Source: Lactobacillus sp. CBA3606 (GTDB lineage: Bacteria > Bacillota > Bacilli > Lactobacillales > Lactobacillaceae). From it: a DNA stretch of 64,000 nucleotides. The notes beneath the pieces were generated by a model. The model searched no databases and was not told the DNA's origin. It worked only from the letters and a program-made list of their open reading frames with translations. Position 1 is the first letter of the stretch. Each line of letters opens with the position of its first letter. Positions 1-8,272 of the stretch are shown here, piece after piece. The translations under genes and the position numbers were made by a program. Location of the stretch: assembly GCF_002970935.1 (NCBI RefSeq), contig NZ_CP027194.1:1178001-1242000 (forward strand). The letters run 5' to 3'.

Positions 1-1
1 T

Positions 2-424
2 GCCTTCATCGGTCGCGCCGATGGTCCTGCCAATGAATGGCAAACTTTCTTTCCGGCTGCCACAGCCCGAGTTGTGCCAACCGCCAATCAAGCAGCAATC
101 CGGGCCCTAACGGCTTACTTAACTGGTAAACAGACCACCTTTACTTGTCCCTTAGATGTTAGCTACGGCACCCCTTTTCAACAGCAAGTCTGGCAAGCGC
201 TGCGCACCATTCCTTATGGTCAGACTTGGAGCTACACCCAACTTGCACATAGCTTAAACCGCCCCACCGCCGTCCGGGCCATTGCCTCAGCGGTTGGGCG
301 TAACCCGTTGCTAATCTTTGTGCCTTGTCACCGAGTCATTCGCCAAGACGGTCAACTTGGTGGTTACCGTGGTGGCTTACCCATGAAACGCGCCTTATTA
401 GCCTTAGAAAAAAGACCGTCTTGA
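2..424 (+). CDS. ogt: methylated-DNA--protein-cysteine S-methyltransferase (5' end outside window)
   Basis: Suicide repair enzyme that moves the alkyl group from O6-methylguanine to its own cysteine. The frame is open from base 2 with no stop, so the gene begins upstream; the GTG at 74 is internal. The active-site motif PCHRV lies in a context (FVPCHRVI) typical of the family, preceded by the helix-turn-helix region with YGQTWSYTQLA and followed by GGYRGGLPMKRALLALE. The C-terminal domain is complete, so only the N-terminal domain is missing. It is followed after 66 bases by an ABC transporter gene on the same strand. Family assignment is secure; ogt versus adaA-like naming is by convention. 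Confidence 0.93.
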   Translation, partial: AFIGRADGPANEWQTFFPAATARVVPTANQAAIRALTAYLTGKQTTFTCPLDVSYGTPFQQQVWQALRTIPYGQTWSYTQLAHSLNRPTAVRAIASAVGRNPLLIFVPCHRVIRQDGQLGGYRGGLPMKRALLALEKRPS

Positions 425-490
425 TTCTAATTGCAACCCGTTATAAACTATGCCATGATTAATGTATTCAAACTTATTGGGGGCAACAGC

Positions 491-1390
491 ATGCTATCGG
501 TCGCACATATTAGTAAGCAGTTCGGTACCGTTAAGGCCTTAACCGACGTTTCATTTACAGTTCATGACGGGGAAATCATGGGCTTAATTGGACAAAATGG
601 CGCTGGTAAATCAACTACTTTTCATAGTATCTTAAACTTTCTCAAATTTGACGGTCAAATTACTTGGAATGGACGGCCGTTAAATACCAGTGACTATGAT
701 CACATCGGTTATTTACCAGAAGAACGGAGTCTGATGCCCAAGCTAACAATTACTCAGCAACTGGTTTATTTGGCACGCTTAAAAAGCCAACCTGCTAAAG
801 TGACCAAAGCCCAAATTGCCCCTTGGATGACCCGGTTTGCCGTTAAAGGGCAGCCAACTGATAAAATTAGTCGGCTCTCCAAAGGTAATCAACAGAAAGT
901 CCAATTAATCAGTACCTTGATTCATAATCCCCAGTTAATTATTCTCGATGAACCCTTTAGTGGCTTAGATCCAGTTAATGCCGACTTATTAAAACAAGCC
1001 ATCATTACGGCCAAGCAAAACGGCGCCACTATTATTTTCTCCAGTCATGACATGACCAACGTCGAGGAAATCTGTGATACCTTAGTCATGTTGCGTGACG
1101 GACAAGTCGTTTTAAAGGGCTCGGTTGCTGCAATCCGCAATCAATTCGGTCGGACGCGGTTATTTGTCACCACAGATTGGTCCGCAACCCAATTAGCCAC
1201 CCTAACTGGTGTTGACACTGTTACTCCCTTAACGCCTGGGCGTTACCGGCTACAATTAGCAAGCGCAGCCGCTGGACCGGCTATTTTTGACGCCCTGACT
1301 GCCGGCCATTATATGCCGGAATTCAGTCAGCAACCACCAACACTAGATGAAATTTTCCGAACAGAAGCAGGCGAGGTCACTCATGAATAA
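491..1390 (+). CDS. ABC transporter ATP-binding protein, NatA/EcsA-type
   Basis: Cytoplasmic ATPase subunit of an ABC exporter. Walker A (GQNGAGKST), a degenerate signature (RLSKGNQQKVQ), Walker B with catalytic Glu (LIILDEPFSGLDP) and the switch His (FSSHD) are all visible. The C-terminal extension after the ATPase core matches the NatA/YhaQ type (COG4152-like). An upstream in-frame codon at 431 would give 20 more residues, but the G-rich ribosome site at 479-483 fits the ATG at 491. The permease gene overlaps its last 8 bases, so the two are translationally coupled. Substrate unknown; sodium or drug extrusion has been proposed for relatives. Confidence 0.9.
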   Translation: MLSVAHISKQFGTVKALTDVSFTVHDGEIMGLIGQNGAGKSTTFHSILNFLKFDGQITWNGRPLNTSDYDHIGYLPEERSLMPKLTITQQLVYLARLKSQPAKVTKAQIAPWMTRFAVKGQPTDKISRLSKGNQQKVQLISTLIHNPQLIILDEPFSGLDPVNADLLKQAIITAKQNGATIIFSSHDMTNVEEICDTLVMLRDGQVVLKGSVAAIRNQFGRTRLFVTTDWSATQLATLTGVDTVTPLTPGRYRLQLASAAAGPAIFDALTAGHYMPEFSQQPPTLDEIFRTEAGEVTHE

Positions 1391-2603
1391 AACTTGGATT
1401 GTCACCAGTGAAACTTTTCTCCGCCAAACCAAATCGTGGAGTTTTTTAATGTTAATTTTGATGCCGTTCTTATTTATGGGCCTAACCTTTGGGATTACCT
1501 ACGTTTCGGCACCTAATCGTGGTAGTCACGAAATTGCCGTCATCAGTTCAAATCCAACGCTTCGGACGGCTCTTTTAAAAACTAATCAAGTCACGACAAC
1601 GGCCCATTACGCCACCATTAAAGCCGCTCAAACGGCCACTTATAAAAATGACATCAGTGGTTATCTCGTATTGCAACAAACTGCTCAACACCAATTAGTC
1701 GCCACTTTTCACGGTCCGAGCGCCTTAGCCAGTTCCAATCAGGCGCAACTGCAACGTTGGTTAAGCAGGCAACAAGCCCTTTTGAATCAACAACAGGCGC
1801 ACTTAACCACCCAACAAAGGCGAGCTTTAGCACTGCAACCACAATTGAAACAGCATCTTCAAAAAAAGACGGCCGCTGACAAGACCGCCAAAACAATTTC
1901 ATTTTATCTCTTAGTGTTCTTTGTTTACTTAATTTTGACAACCTATTCGTCAATTACGGCTCAAGAAATTGCGGCTGAAAAAGGCACTAAAATCATGGAA
2001 GTCATTTTTTCAAGTACCACCCCCCGACGCTACTTTAATGGCAAAGTCTATGGCGTTTTATTGATGATTTTGACGCAACTACTGGTCTATCTCATTGGTG
2101 GGGCTGTCATCTTACAACTTGTGCCCCACAGCCCACTGCTCGCCACTTGGTGGACACAATATGCGCCAATTATCACGCAAGTCCTGCATAATCTACTCTC
2201 CATCAACTTGATTTTTGCACTCGCTGCGGTGCTCTTATATACTGTAGTTTCAGCTTTTTGCGGCGCTTTAGTGACCCGTGTTGAAGATGCCGGTAAAGCC
2301 TCGCAACCTGTGATCTATCTGAATCTACTCACTTTTTTCACTGCGATGGCTTTTCAAAACAATCCGACCAACCCATTTGTCACCATCTTTTCATACGTTC
2401 CCTTTTTCTCATCTTACCTCATGCCGTTACGGCTCATTAATGCGACGGCAACATTACCAGCTGCTAGCTTATCCTTAGCCCTGCTATTGCTAACCGTGAT
2501 TGGCAGTATGTGGTATATCGGTAAAGTCTACGGTGGCTTGATGCTACAAACGGATGAACTCGGCTTTTGGGGCAATCTAAAACGGGGCTTACATTTAAAA
2601 TAA
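1383..2603 (+). CDS. ABC transporter permease, NatB/YhaP-type (ABC-2 family)
   Basis: Membrane subunit partner of the preceding ATPase. One N-terminal membrane segment (about residues 20-42) is followed by a large extracytoplasmic, Gln-rich loop and then five or six membrane segments in the C-terminal half, the usual ABC-2/NatB architecture (COG1668). The start is the ATG at 1383, with GAGG just upstream at 1373; an upstream in-frame ATG at 1347 lies deep inside the ATPase gene and lacks such a site. 406 residues. It ends just before a bidirectional terminator shared with the convergent SDR gene. Confidence 0.88.
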   Translation: MNKTWIVTSETFLRQTKSWSFLMLILMPFLFMGLTFGITYVSAPNRGSHEIAVISSNPTLRTALLKTNQVTTTAHYATIKAAQTATYKNDISGYLVLQQTAQHQLVATFHGPSALASSNQAQLQRWLSRQQALLNQQQAHLTTQQRRALALQPQLKQHLQKKTAADKTAKTISFYLLVFFVYLILTTYSSITAQEIAAEKGTKIMEVIFSSTTPRRYFNGKVYGVLLMILTQLLVYLIGGAVILQLVPHSPLLATWWTQYAPIITQVLHNLLSINLIFALAAVLLYTVVSAFCGALVTRVEDAGKASQPVIYLNLLTFFTAMAFQNNPTNPFVTIFSYVPFFSSYLMPLRLINATATLPAASLSLALLLLTVIGSMWYIGKVYGGLMLQTDELGFWGNLKRGLHLK

Positions 2604-2608
2604 ACAAA

Positions 2609-2643
2609 AAACCGAGCCTGGAATTTTTCCAGACTCGGTTTTA
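2609..2643. terminator. bidirectional intrinsic terminator
   Basis: Stem AACCGAGCCTGG / CCAGACTCGGTT with one wobble pair and A/T tracts on both sides, between the convergent ABC permease (+) and SDR (-) genes. Confidence 0.9.
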
Positions 2644-2651
2644 GCTATTAC

Positions 2652-3395
2652 TTAGGCTTGCTTGGTTGGATAGATTGTAAATTCACTGACGTTCACTTCA
2701 GCAGGTTGATCAACCGCAAAATTGACCACGTTGGCAATGGCTTGCGGACTAATTCCAACTTGTTGGTAAAAGGCTGTCATCCCTTGCTTCGTTTCTGCAT
2801 CCGTAATCGTATCCAATAACTCCGTATTAATCGCAGCTGGATACAAGGTTGCCGTTCGAATATTGGTGCCTTCTTGGGCACTTTCCATGCGGATAACTTC
2901 CATTAAGTTACGTACCGCATACTTTGTCGCCCCATAGACACCAGCGCCAGCAAAGTTTTTAATCCCCGCAACTGATGAGGTCGTAATAATTTGACCATGC
3001 TTTTGGGCTGTAAAAATTGGCATTACAGCGGCCACCCCATTCAAGACACCCTTAATATTAATGTCAATCATGGCATCCCATTCATCCGTATGCAAGGCAC
3101 TAATTGGCGATGACGGCATAATACCAGCATTATTAAAAATCACATCTAGGCCACCGAACTTAGTTTGCGCTAAGTCAACTAAAGCCTGAACTGCCGCTTT
3201 ATCAGTCACATCGGTCACCTGATAGACCGCTTGCCCACCCGCAGCTTCAATTGCTTGAACAATTGCTTGTAACCGGGCTTCACGTCGTGCGCCCAAGACG
3301 ACTTTCGCGCCATGTTGCGCTAATAACTTGGCAGTTGCTTCACCGATACCCGATGATGCCCCCGTAATTACGACCACTTTATCTTTAATTGCCAT
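2652..3395 (-). CDS. SDR family oxidoreductase
   Basis: Short-chain dehydrogenase/reductase of classical length (247 residues). NAD(P)-binding TGASSGIG at residues 11-18, NNAG at 88-91, catalytic Ser near 140-141 and YGATK at 154-158 are intact; the ARR after the second beta strand suggests NADP preference. It is the last gene of a three-gene minus-strand cassette (cupin, carboxymuconolactone decarboxylase-like, SDR) with a strong AAGGAGG ribosome site. The cassette sits divergent from a MerR regulator and probably handles reactive carbonyl or quinone compounds; that role is inference from context. Confidence 0.93.
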   Translation of the reverse strand: MAIKDKVVVITGASSGIGEATAKLLAQHGAKVVLGARREARLQAIVQAIEAAGGQAVYQVTDVTDKAAVQALVDLAQTKFGGLDVIFNNAGIMPSSPISALHTDEWDAMIDINIKGVLNGVAAVMPIFTAQKHGQIITTSSVAGIKNFAGAGVYGATKYAVRNLMEVIRMESAQEGTNIRTATLYPAAINTELLDTITDAETKQGMTAFYQQVGISPQAIANVVNFAVDQPAEVNVSEFTIYPTKQA

Positions 3396-3407
3396 TAATT
3401 GACCTCC

Positions 3408-3731
3408 TTAGTCTTCACCAAAAACTTCTTGTGCTAACCCCATTGCTGACCACGCTTTAGCCCAACCGGCATAAAAAGCCAAATGGGTGATTTCTTCCAC
3501 AACTTCATCCTTCGTCAAACCATTTTGTTTGCCCATCTGTAAATGTGCTTTTAATTGTGGAAAACTCCCACTAGTCATTAAGCTCGCAATCGTAATCATA
3601 CTCCGATTGTGCAAACTTAATTCGGATTCCCGGGACCAAACTTCACCAAATAAAACATCATCATTTAAAGCAGCGAACTTAGGGGCAAATTCTCCTAAGT
3701 TATCGCGACCTGCTGTTTGTTTTTTCGCCAT
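3408..3731 (-). CDS. carboxymuconolactone decarboxylase (CMD/AhpD-like) family protein
   Basis: A 107-residue single-domain alpha-helical protein. The pattern NRSMITIASLMTSG, QLKAHLQMGKQNGLTKDEVVEEI and HLAFYAGWAKAW is characteristic of the gamma-carboxymuconolactone decarboxylase family (PF02627). The CxxC redox pair of true AhpD proteins is absent, so peroxidase-partner activity is unlikely. It lies 12 bases upstream of the SDR gene and 13 downstream of the cupin gene, in one operon. CMD plus cupin pairs are common in lactobacilli, usually under MerR control; the physiological substrate is unknown. Confidence 0.9.
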   Translation of the reverse strand: MAKKQTAGRDNLGEFAPKFAALNDDVLFGEVWSRESELSLHNRSMITIASLMTSGSFPQLKAHLQMGKQNGLTKDEVVEEITHLAFYAGWAKAWSAMGLAQEVFGED

Positions 3732-3744
3732 CGTTATTTCCTCC

Positions 3745-4149
3745 TTAACCTAATTGGTTGTACGTCGCATCGTCAACTTTTTCTAACCATTCGCTAGTCC
3801 CCTTTGTAATTGCAACGTGGGCAAACCAGCTGTCTTTAGTGGCGCCATGCCAATGCTTAACCCCTTCATGAATCGTAACGGCATCACCAGCATGTAATAA
3901 TTGAGCGGGCTTACCAGCTTCTTGATACCAGCCTTCACCACTCGTGACCAACAAAATCTGGAATCCATCATGATGAATATGCCAGTCATTGCGACACCCT
4001 GGTTCAAAAGTCACATTAGCGACGGTCACATCCACATTATCATCGGCAACTGCTAATCCTTGTAAGTAACTTTGCCCAATAAAGTATTGTTGATAGGCGT
4101 CGTTCTTTTCACCTAGTCCAAATACACCGCTCTTATCCGTTGTTGTCAT
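3745..4149 (-). CDS. cupin domain protein of the CMD-associated type
   Basis: Small beta-barrel protein (134 residues). Cupin motif 1 is recognisable as WHIHHDGFQILLVTSGEGWYQE and motif 2 as HAGDAVTIHEGVKHWHGA, with three His residues available for a metal. A longer frame exists upstream, but the ATG at 4149 has a GGAGG ribosome site directly in front and the upstream extension runs into the promoter, so 4149 is chosen. First gene of the MerR-controlled operon. Proteins of this group are often annotated as cupins next to CMD proteins and quinone reductases; catalytic function is unproven. Confidence 0.9.
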   Translation of the reverse strand: MTTTDKSGVFGLGEKNDAYQQYFIGQSYLQGLAVADDNVDVTVANVTFEPGCRNDWHIHHDGFQILLVTSGEGWYQEAGKPAQLLHAGDAVTIHEGVKHWHGATKDSWFAHVAITKGTSEWLEKVDDATYNQLG

Positions 4150-4194
4150 TTTTAATTTCCTCCTGAATAGTTGCTTAACTTTTACAATGTCATC

Positions 4195-4225
4195 AGTATA
4201 GAACTTAAAGTACACTTTAAGTCAA
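4195..4225 (-). promoter_or_regulatory. MerR-type promoter with operator in a 19-bp spacer
   Basis: Read on the minus strand: -35 TTGACT (4220-4225), 19-bp spacer, -10 TATACT (4195-4200). The inverted repeat CTTAAAG-N4-CTTTAAG (4204-4221; 9-bp arms when the next bases are counted) fills the spacer. An over-long 19-bp spacer filled by an inverted repeat is the hallmark of promoters activated by MerR proteins through DNA distortion. The motif resembles the one I recall for AdhR (YraB) of Bacillus subtilis. It drives the cupin-CMD-SDR operon. Confidence 0.88.
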
Positions 4226-4272
4226 CCACAAAGTCTAAACTTGTTAAATTAATTTTTCGTGGTATCATCATG

Positions 4273-4289
4273 CTTAAAGTAACTTGAAG
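4273..4289 (+). promoter_or_regulatory. second, imperfect MerR-like half-operator before the regulator gene
   Basis: CTTAAAG-N3-CTTGAAG, one mismatch from the operator in the divergent promoter, lying between a possible -10 (TATCAT, 4263-4268) and the start of merR. It may serve autoregulation; the shorter spacer makes this uncertain. Confidence 0.45.
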
Positions 4290-4303
4290 AAAGCAGGCTA
4301 ATT

Positions 4304-4738
4304 ATGGCAACTGAAATGCTCCTCCACTATTCAATTGGTGATTTTGCCAAAAAAGTTGGCTTAACCGCACCAACTTTACGATATTACGAAAATGAGGGCT
4401 TAATTGAACCGCACCGTTTAGCCAACGGGCGGCGTTATTATGAACCGGCAGATATTAACTGGGTCAAATTCTTATTACATCTAAAAGGTACCGGTATGAG
4501 TATTAGTGAACTAAAGCAATACGTGATTTGGCGGGCACAAGGCGATGCGACAATTCCACAACGGCGGGCATTACTGCAAAAAGTAAAAAATGACTTTCTA
4601 GTTCAGTTTAATGAAGTCCAACATCACTTACAGATTCTAAATGATAAGATTAATTGGTACGAAGAGAAAGAAGCTGGGGTGACGACCGATCACGAAAGCT
4701 TTGAAACTTATCTCAACCGGTTCGGTCATCAAGAATAA
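4304..4738 (+). CDS. MerR family transcriptional regulator
   Basis: N-terminal winged helix-turn-helix of the MerR type (YSIGDFAKKVGLTAPTLRYYENEGLIEP, residues about 8-35, then RYYEPADINWVKFLLHLKGTGMSI), followed by a coiled-coil dimer helix (about residues 85-125). 144 residues, no cysteine-based metal site at the C-terminus, so it belongs with the organic or carbonyl-stress MerR group (AdhR/NmlR-like) rather than the metal sensors. Divergent from the cupin operon and adjacent to its 19-bp-spacer promoter, which it probably activates. GAAAGCAGG serves as ribosome site. A terminator follows. Confidence 0.92.
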   Translation: MATEMLLHYSIGDFAKKVGLTAPTLRYYENEGLIEPHRLANGRRYYEPADINWVKFLLHLKGTGMSISELKQYVIWRAQGDATIPQRRALLQKVKNDFLVQFNEVQHHLQILNDKINWYEEKEAGVTTDHESFETYLNRFGHQE

Positions 4739-4754
4739 TTGAATACCAAAAATT

Positions 4755-4803
4755 AAAGTGCTAACTAAGACCTCTGAATTAGGCTTAGTCAGCACTTTTT
4801 TAA
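4755..4803 (+). terminator. intrinsic terminator after merR
   Basis: AAAGTGCTAACTAAG pairs with CTTAGTCAGCACTTT with one internal mismatch and is followed by a T-run. Confidence 0.88.
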
Positions 4804-4856
4804 TTAATTCACTGCATTTTACTAAGACTGCCGTATTAAGCGGCTATCCTGACCGT

Positions 4857-5087
4857 TTATCGTGGCTTTCTAAAAACGCTAACCAGCACCATACTCCCGC
4901 CAACAAGCCCGACAATGGCCGCAGCAATGACCGTGATCAATCCAAATATAACCGGATAATCCAAGGTCATGAGTGAAAACCATGCGGTAACGATTGGGAT
5001 TGGATAGCTCTGACCAATCTCAAACAGGGCCATGAGTAAGAGAACCAACCCGACTATGAACACTAATGCTTTGGTCGTACGACTCAT
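4857..5087 (-). CDS. small two-segment membrane protein
   Basis: 76 residues with two hydrophobic helices (about 7-26 and 42-68) joined by a short polar loop. No recognisable catalytic motif. It begins 15 bases after the stop of the YeaQ/GlsB-like gene and is probably co-transcribed with it. Such partners of GlsB-like proteins are common in lactobacilli and are assumed to act in envelope stress, but I cannot assign a named family with confidence. Confidence 0.7.
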   Translation of the reverse strand: MSRTTKALVFIVGLVLLLMALFEIGQSYPIPIVTAWFSLMTLDYPVIFGLITVIAAAIVGLVGGSMVLVSVFRKPR

Positions 5088-5102
5088 CGCTAGCCACCAT
5101 CC

Positions 5103-5366
5103 TTACCGTTTTTTGCGCATACCGAACACCGCTGAAACAATCAAGACTAAAATCACGGCACCTAAGATTGACGGCACTAACGCCATCCCTGCTAATGATG
5201 GTCCCCAGGTGCCTAACAATGCTTGGCCAATCCAAGCCCCAACTAATCCAGCAACAATATTCCCAAAAATCCCCGCCGGAACGTCGCGACTCGTAATTGC
5301 ACCCGCTAATGCGCCAATGATACCACCAACAATTAATGACCATAACCAACCAAACATCGCACTCAC
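5103..5366 (-). CDS. GlsB/YeaQ/YmgE family stress-response membrane protein
   Basis: 87 residues, three short hydrophobic glycine-rich helices with the pattern LIVGGIIGALAGAI, GIFGNIVAGLVGAWIGQALLG and the C-terminal VPSILGAVILVLIVSAVFGM, then basic residues. This matches the transglycosylase-associated protein family (PF04226), a misnomer: the proteins are small stress-induced membrane proteins. The AAAGGGTGAG ribosome site precedes ATG 5366. First gene of a two-gene unit. Confidence 0.9.
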   Translation of the reverse strand: MSAMFGWLWSLIVGGIIGALAGAITSRDVPAGIFGNIVAGLVGAWIGQALLGTWGPSLAGMALVPSILGAVILVLIVSAVFGMRKKR

Positions 5367-5460
5367 CCTTTCTTTTTGAAAGTTAACACTTTCTGAATAA
5401 CATTATGATAACCATAAGCTATTTTAGTTTCAACCGATTTGCTCATCCACTTACAAATAC

Positions 5461-5507
5461 AAAAAAGTTAGGCACAATGGCTTGTCACCACTGCCCCTAA
5501 CTTTTTG
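5461..5507 (-). terminator. intrinsic terminator after the GtrA gene
   Basis: AAAAGTTAGG / CCTAACTTTT stem extended by a partly paired CACAATGG/CCACTG arm, with A/T tracts on both sides; it lies 13 bases past the GtrA stop codon on the minus strand. Confidence 0.85.
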
Positions 5508-5519
5508 TGTTTACTTGAT

Positions 5520-5975
5520 TTAATCCTTTTTGAAGACTAACCATTTAGACAAGAAATAATTAGCGACAAGGGCAATCCCATGGCCGATAATTTTAGTCAT
5601 GGTGCCATTGACACCCATCAGTGAAATCCCGATCCATAAAATCAAGGCTTCAATGAAGTAAGTCGCCACCCGGGTACCATAAAAGGTTGCCACTTCCTTA
5701 GTCAAACTAACCGTTTTGTGTTGGAACACAAACATTTTATTCACGATGAATGAGAATAAAACACTCAAAAACCAATCAATTAAGTTCGCAAGTTGGTATT
5801 CAATCCCAAACATATGATAGAGCACGTAGAATAACACCACGTTAAAGACAACTGTAATAACGCCCCAGAGCGCATAGAGTTGTAGCTCATTATTAGCTTT
5901 TTCTTCAACAGCTTCGAGTTCCTCTTCAAACTCGGCTTCGGTATGAGGTGCGTGTTTTAAATCTTTATCTGCCAT
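5520..5975 (-). CDS. GtrA family membrane protein
   Basis: 151 residues; an acidic N-terminal tail (about 1-30) is followed by four membrane helices. The family pattern is clear: YALWGVITVVFNVVLFYVLY, LSVLFSFIVNKMFVFQ, then VANYFLSKWLVFKKD at the C-terminus. GtrA proteins (PF04138) are thought to flip undecaprenyl-phosphate-linked sugars or otherwise serve cell-wall glycosylation. It starts 18 bases downstream of the M20 deacylase gene and ends before a terminator, so the two may share a transcript. No glycosyltransferase partner is adjacent. Confidence 0.92.
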   Translation of the reverse strand: MADKDLKHAPHTEAEFEEELEAVEEKANNELQLYALWGVITVVFNVVLFYVLYHMFGIEYQLANLIDWFLSVLFSFIVNKMFVFQHKTVSLTKEVATFYGTRVATYFIEALILWIGISLMGVNGTMTKIIGHGIALVANYFLSKWLVFKKD

Positions 5976-5993
5976 CGCTGATTCTACCTCTCA

Positions 5994-7229
5994 TTACTGT
6001 AATAGTTTCGTGATTAATTGTTCGTATAACTTAATGAACCGTTGATACATATCTAAATCAACATATTCATTCACTTGATGCGCAGTAATGTTACCAGGTC
6101 CAAAGACGATGATTTCCATTGCAGGGTTTTTAACAATATATGACGAAGCATCCGTACCACCGGGCGCGCCGAAGTAAGGTAACGCTTGGGTCAAGACGGC
6201 TTCACCAATTTGTTTAGCAACCTGAACTAGGGTCGCATTTTCAGGCGTATGCACTGGATAGAAACTGCTTTGAATCTCTAAGGTTAACGCCGCCCCGTGT
6301 TGATTACAATCCGCAATAATTTGTTCCAACTTCGCAATAATCTTATCGTTACGCAACTCTGGAATCGTCCGGACTTTCATTGATAACTCAGCACTGGCGG
6401 GCACCGTGTTGATCTGCTCGCCACCCTTAATTAAGGTAACCACTGGAATCGTCGCACCTAAGACCGGATTAACCACCGTCTTAAAGCGATCAAAATAAGC
6501 CTGTTGTTCTTGATAGAACGTCATTAACATCTCAATCGCATTCTTACCAATCGTTGGCATCGAGCTATGGGCAGCTACCCCTTTAGCATGCACGGTATAA
6601 GTAAGTGACCCTTTGTGGGCTAATTCAATAAAATGTTGTTCCGTGGTTGGATTAGCCGCCGCCATTTTTGCCGCTGTCGCTGCATCAACACCGAGCATGG
6701 CCTGAATCGGTTTTTGACTTAAAAGTCGTTTATCAGCGCCACTTGGTTCGCCCACAATTAAGGTCTGCAAGTCATCTGCATACCCTTGTTCAACTAATTG
6801 TTCAGCGCCTAAATGCCCGTTTTCTTCACCAACCGTCGCCATCAGCCGCAAAGTCCCATGCAATGGCACATTAGCTTCTTTTAAGTTAATCATGGCTAAG
6901 ACCCCCGCCATGAGACCAGCTTTCATATCCGTTACGCCCCGGCCAAACAACTTATTATCTTTAACAACCGCCGACAAAGGACTCCCCGTCCACTTCGACG
7001 TGTCCCCTAAGGCAACCGTATCTTCGTGACCATCAAATCCAACTACCGGACCATGGCCGTCACCAATTTCTGCAACTAAACTCGTCCGCTTCGGCCCATA
7101 GTCAATTAATTTTGTTGCAATTCCATGTTGATTTAAAAGTTGCGCTAAATAGTCCGCAACTTGTTTTTCATTGCCATTAACCGTGTTCATTTTAACGATT
7201 GCGCTTAAGGCTTCGACTGCTTCATTCAT
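5994..7229 (-). CDS. M20 family ArgE/DapE-type deacylase
   Basis: Zinc-dependent amide hydrolase of 411 residues. Metal-binding and catalytic motifs of the M20 family are present: GFDGHEDTVALGD near residue 67, GRGVTDMKAG near 97, GEENGHLGAE near 134 and GEPSG near 160, with the dimerisation domain in between and the C-terminal His in FGPGNITAHQVNEYV. The sequence is closest to probable succinyl-diaminopimelate desuccinylases, which would place it in lysine and peptidoglycan precursor synthesis, but ArgE-like or peptidase roles cannot be excluded. GGGTGGAATC precedes the ATG. Confidence 0.9.
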   Translation of the reverse strand: MNEAVEALSAIVKMNTVNGNEKQVADYLAQLLNQHGIATKLIDYGPKRTSLVAEIGDGHGPVVGFDGHEDTVALGDTSKWTGSPLSAVVKDNKLFGRGVTDMKAGLMAGVLAMINLKEANVPLHGTLRLMATVGEENGHLGAEQLVEQGYADDLQTLIVGEPSGADKRLLSQKPIQAMLGVDAATAAKMAAANPTTEQHFIELAHKGSLTYTVHAKGVAAHSSMPTIGKNAIEMLMTFYQEQQAYFDRFKTVVNPVLGATIPVVTLIKGGEQINTVPASAELSMKVRTIPELRNDKIIAKLEQIIADCNQHGAALTLEIQSSFYPVHTPENATLVQVAKQIGEAVLTQALPYFGAPGGTDASSYIVKNPAMEIIVFGPGNITAHQVNEYVDLDMYQRFIKLYEQLITKLLQ

Positions 7230-7471
7230 GTTGATTCCACCCTATCTAAATTTTAGTTGTCGATAAACTGACACCCACAACTTACTCATTAGTTTGATTA
7301 CAGCACTTTTTTTACTACCGTGCAAGTCCCTACGTTTAGTTAGCCACCGTTCAAACGCTGGCATCGCTGCTATATCAACCTTACGTCGCATCTCAGTCAT
7401 TATAAAAAATTCAATTTTTTGCCATTACTTTTTTCGCTAAAACGAGTTGTGTCAACGTAAATTGAATCGAT

Positions 7472-8086
7472 TTAATCTTGATCGGCTAAATAAGCGGCTT
7501 TTTGTTGTTGCCAAGCGCTTTGGTCAGCGGCAGTAATTGGGCGGAGAACCCGACAAGGATTGCCCACGGCGACCACATTATCCGGAATCGATTTGGTGAC
7601 AATCGAACCAGACCCAATCACCACATTATCACCAATCGTGACGCCCGGATTAATCACGACATTGCCGCCAATCCAAACATCATGACCAATCGTAATTGCT
7701 CGCCCGTATTCATACTGTTCACGCCGAATCACTGGATCAATTGGATGCCCCGCAGTGTATAACCCGACCCGCGGCCCCATGAAGACATTATCACCAATCG
7801 TAATTGGGCCACAATCAACAAAAATGGCATCGTAATTAGCATAAAAGTTCTTACCAATCGTGGTATTGGTCCCGTAATCCGTATGGAACGGCGGTTCAAT
7901 ATAGCCATTGGGACCAATCTTTTTGAATAAGGCAGTTAATAATTCTTGGCGGTAGGCCCCTTCGGCTTCCGTTGTTTGACTATAGATACGGGCCAACCGC
8001 TTACCATGACGGCTTTCCTGACTAAGTTGCGGGTCTTGCGCAATATATAACTCGCCCGCTAACATTCGTGCTTTTTGTGATTTCAT
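7472..8086 (-). CDS. maa: sugar O-acetyltransferase, maltose acetyltransferase type
   Basis: Left-handed beta-helix acetyltransferase of 204 residues that moves acetyl from acetyl-CoA to a sugar hydroxyl. The N-terminal Maa domain (KARMLAGELYIAQDPQL) is followed by hexapeptide repeats; the catalytic His lies in YTAGHPIDP and the CoA-binding loop in GHDVWIGGNVVINPGVTIG. A GGAGG ribosome site lies in front of ATG 8086 and a cre-like site lies 55 bases upstream, so CcpA control is plausible. A second paralogue occurs at 14336-14908. Confidence 0.92.
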   Translation of the reverse strand: MKSQKARMLAGELYIAQDPQLSQESRHGKRLARIYSQTTEAEGAYRQELLTALFKKIGPNGYIEPPFHTDYGTNTTIGKNFYANYDAIFVDCGPITIGDNVFMGPRVGLYTAGHPIDPVIRREQYEYGRAITIGHDVWIGGNVVINPGVTIGDNVVIGSGSIVTKSIPDNVVAVGNPCRVLRPITAADQSAWQQQKAAYLADQD

Positions 8087-8140
8087 TTTTATTAGTCCTC
8101 CATTACTTAAAGTCCTGACTATCTAAAGTTAACCAGATAA

Positions 8141-8154
8141 TGACAGCGATTACA
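8141..8154. promoter_or_regulatory. candidate cre (CcpA) site
   Basis: TGACAGCGATTACA differs at one position from the classic TGWAANCGNTNWCA consensus. It sits between the divergent maa and signal peptidase genes, closer to maa. Role inferred. Confidence 0.55.
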
Positions 8155-8272
8155 ACTTCAATCCGGTTCATCACATGCCTAATTCACTTAACTTTTAAGT
8201 TTTTTTATGCTAAAAAAACCACCACTTCGTATATAATAAGACTTATACACACACTTAAGGGAGTCAAATACT

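Noticed and set aside
74-424. GTG 74 as the true start of ogt
   Set aside because: The frame continues open to the window edge with typical Ogt residues upstream, so 74 is internal.
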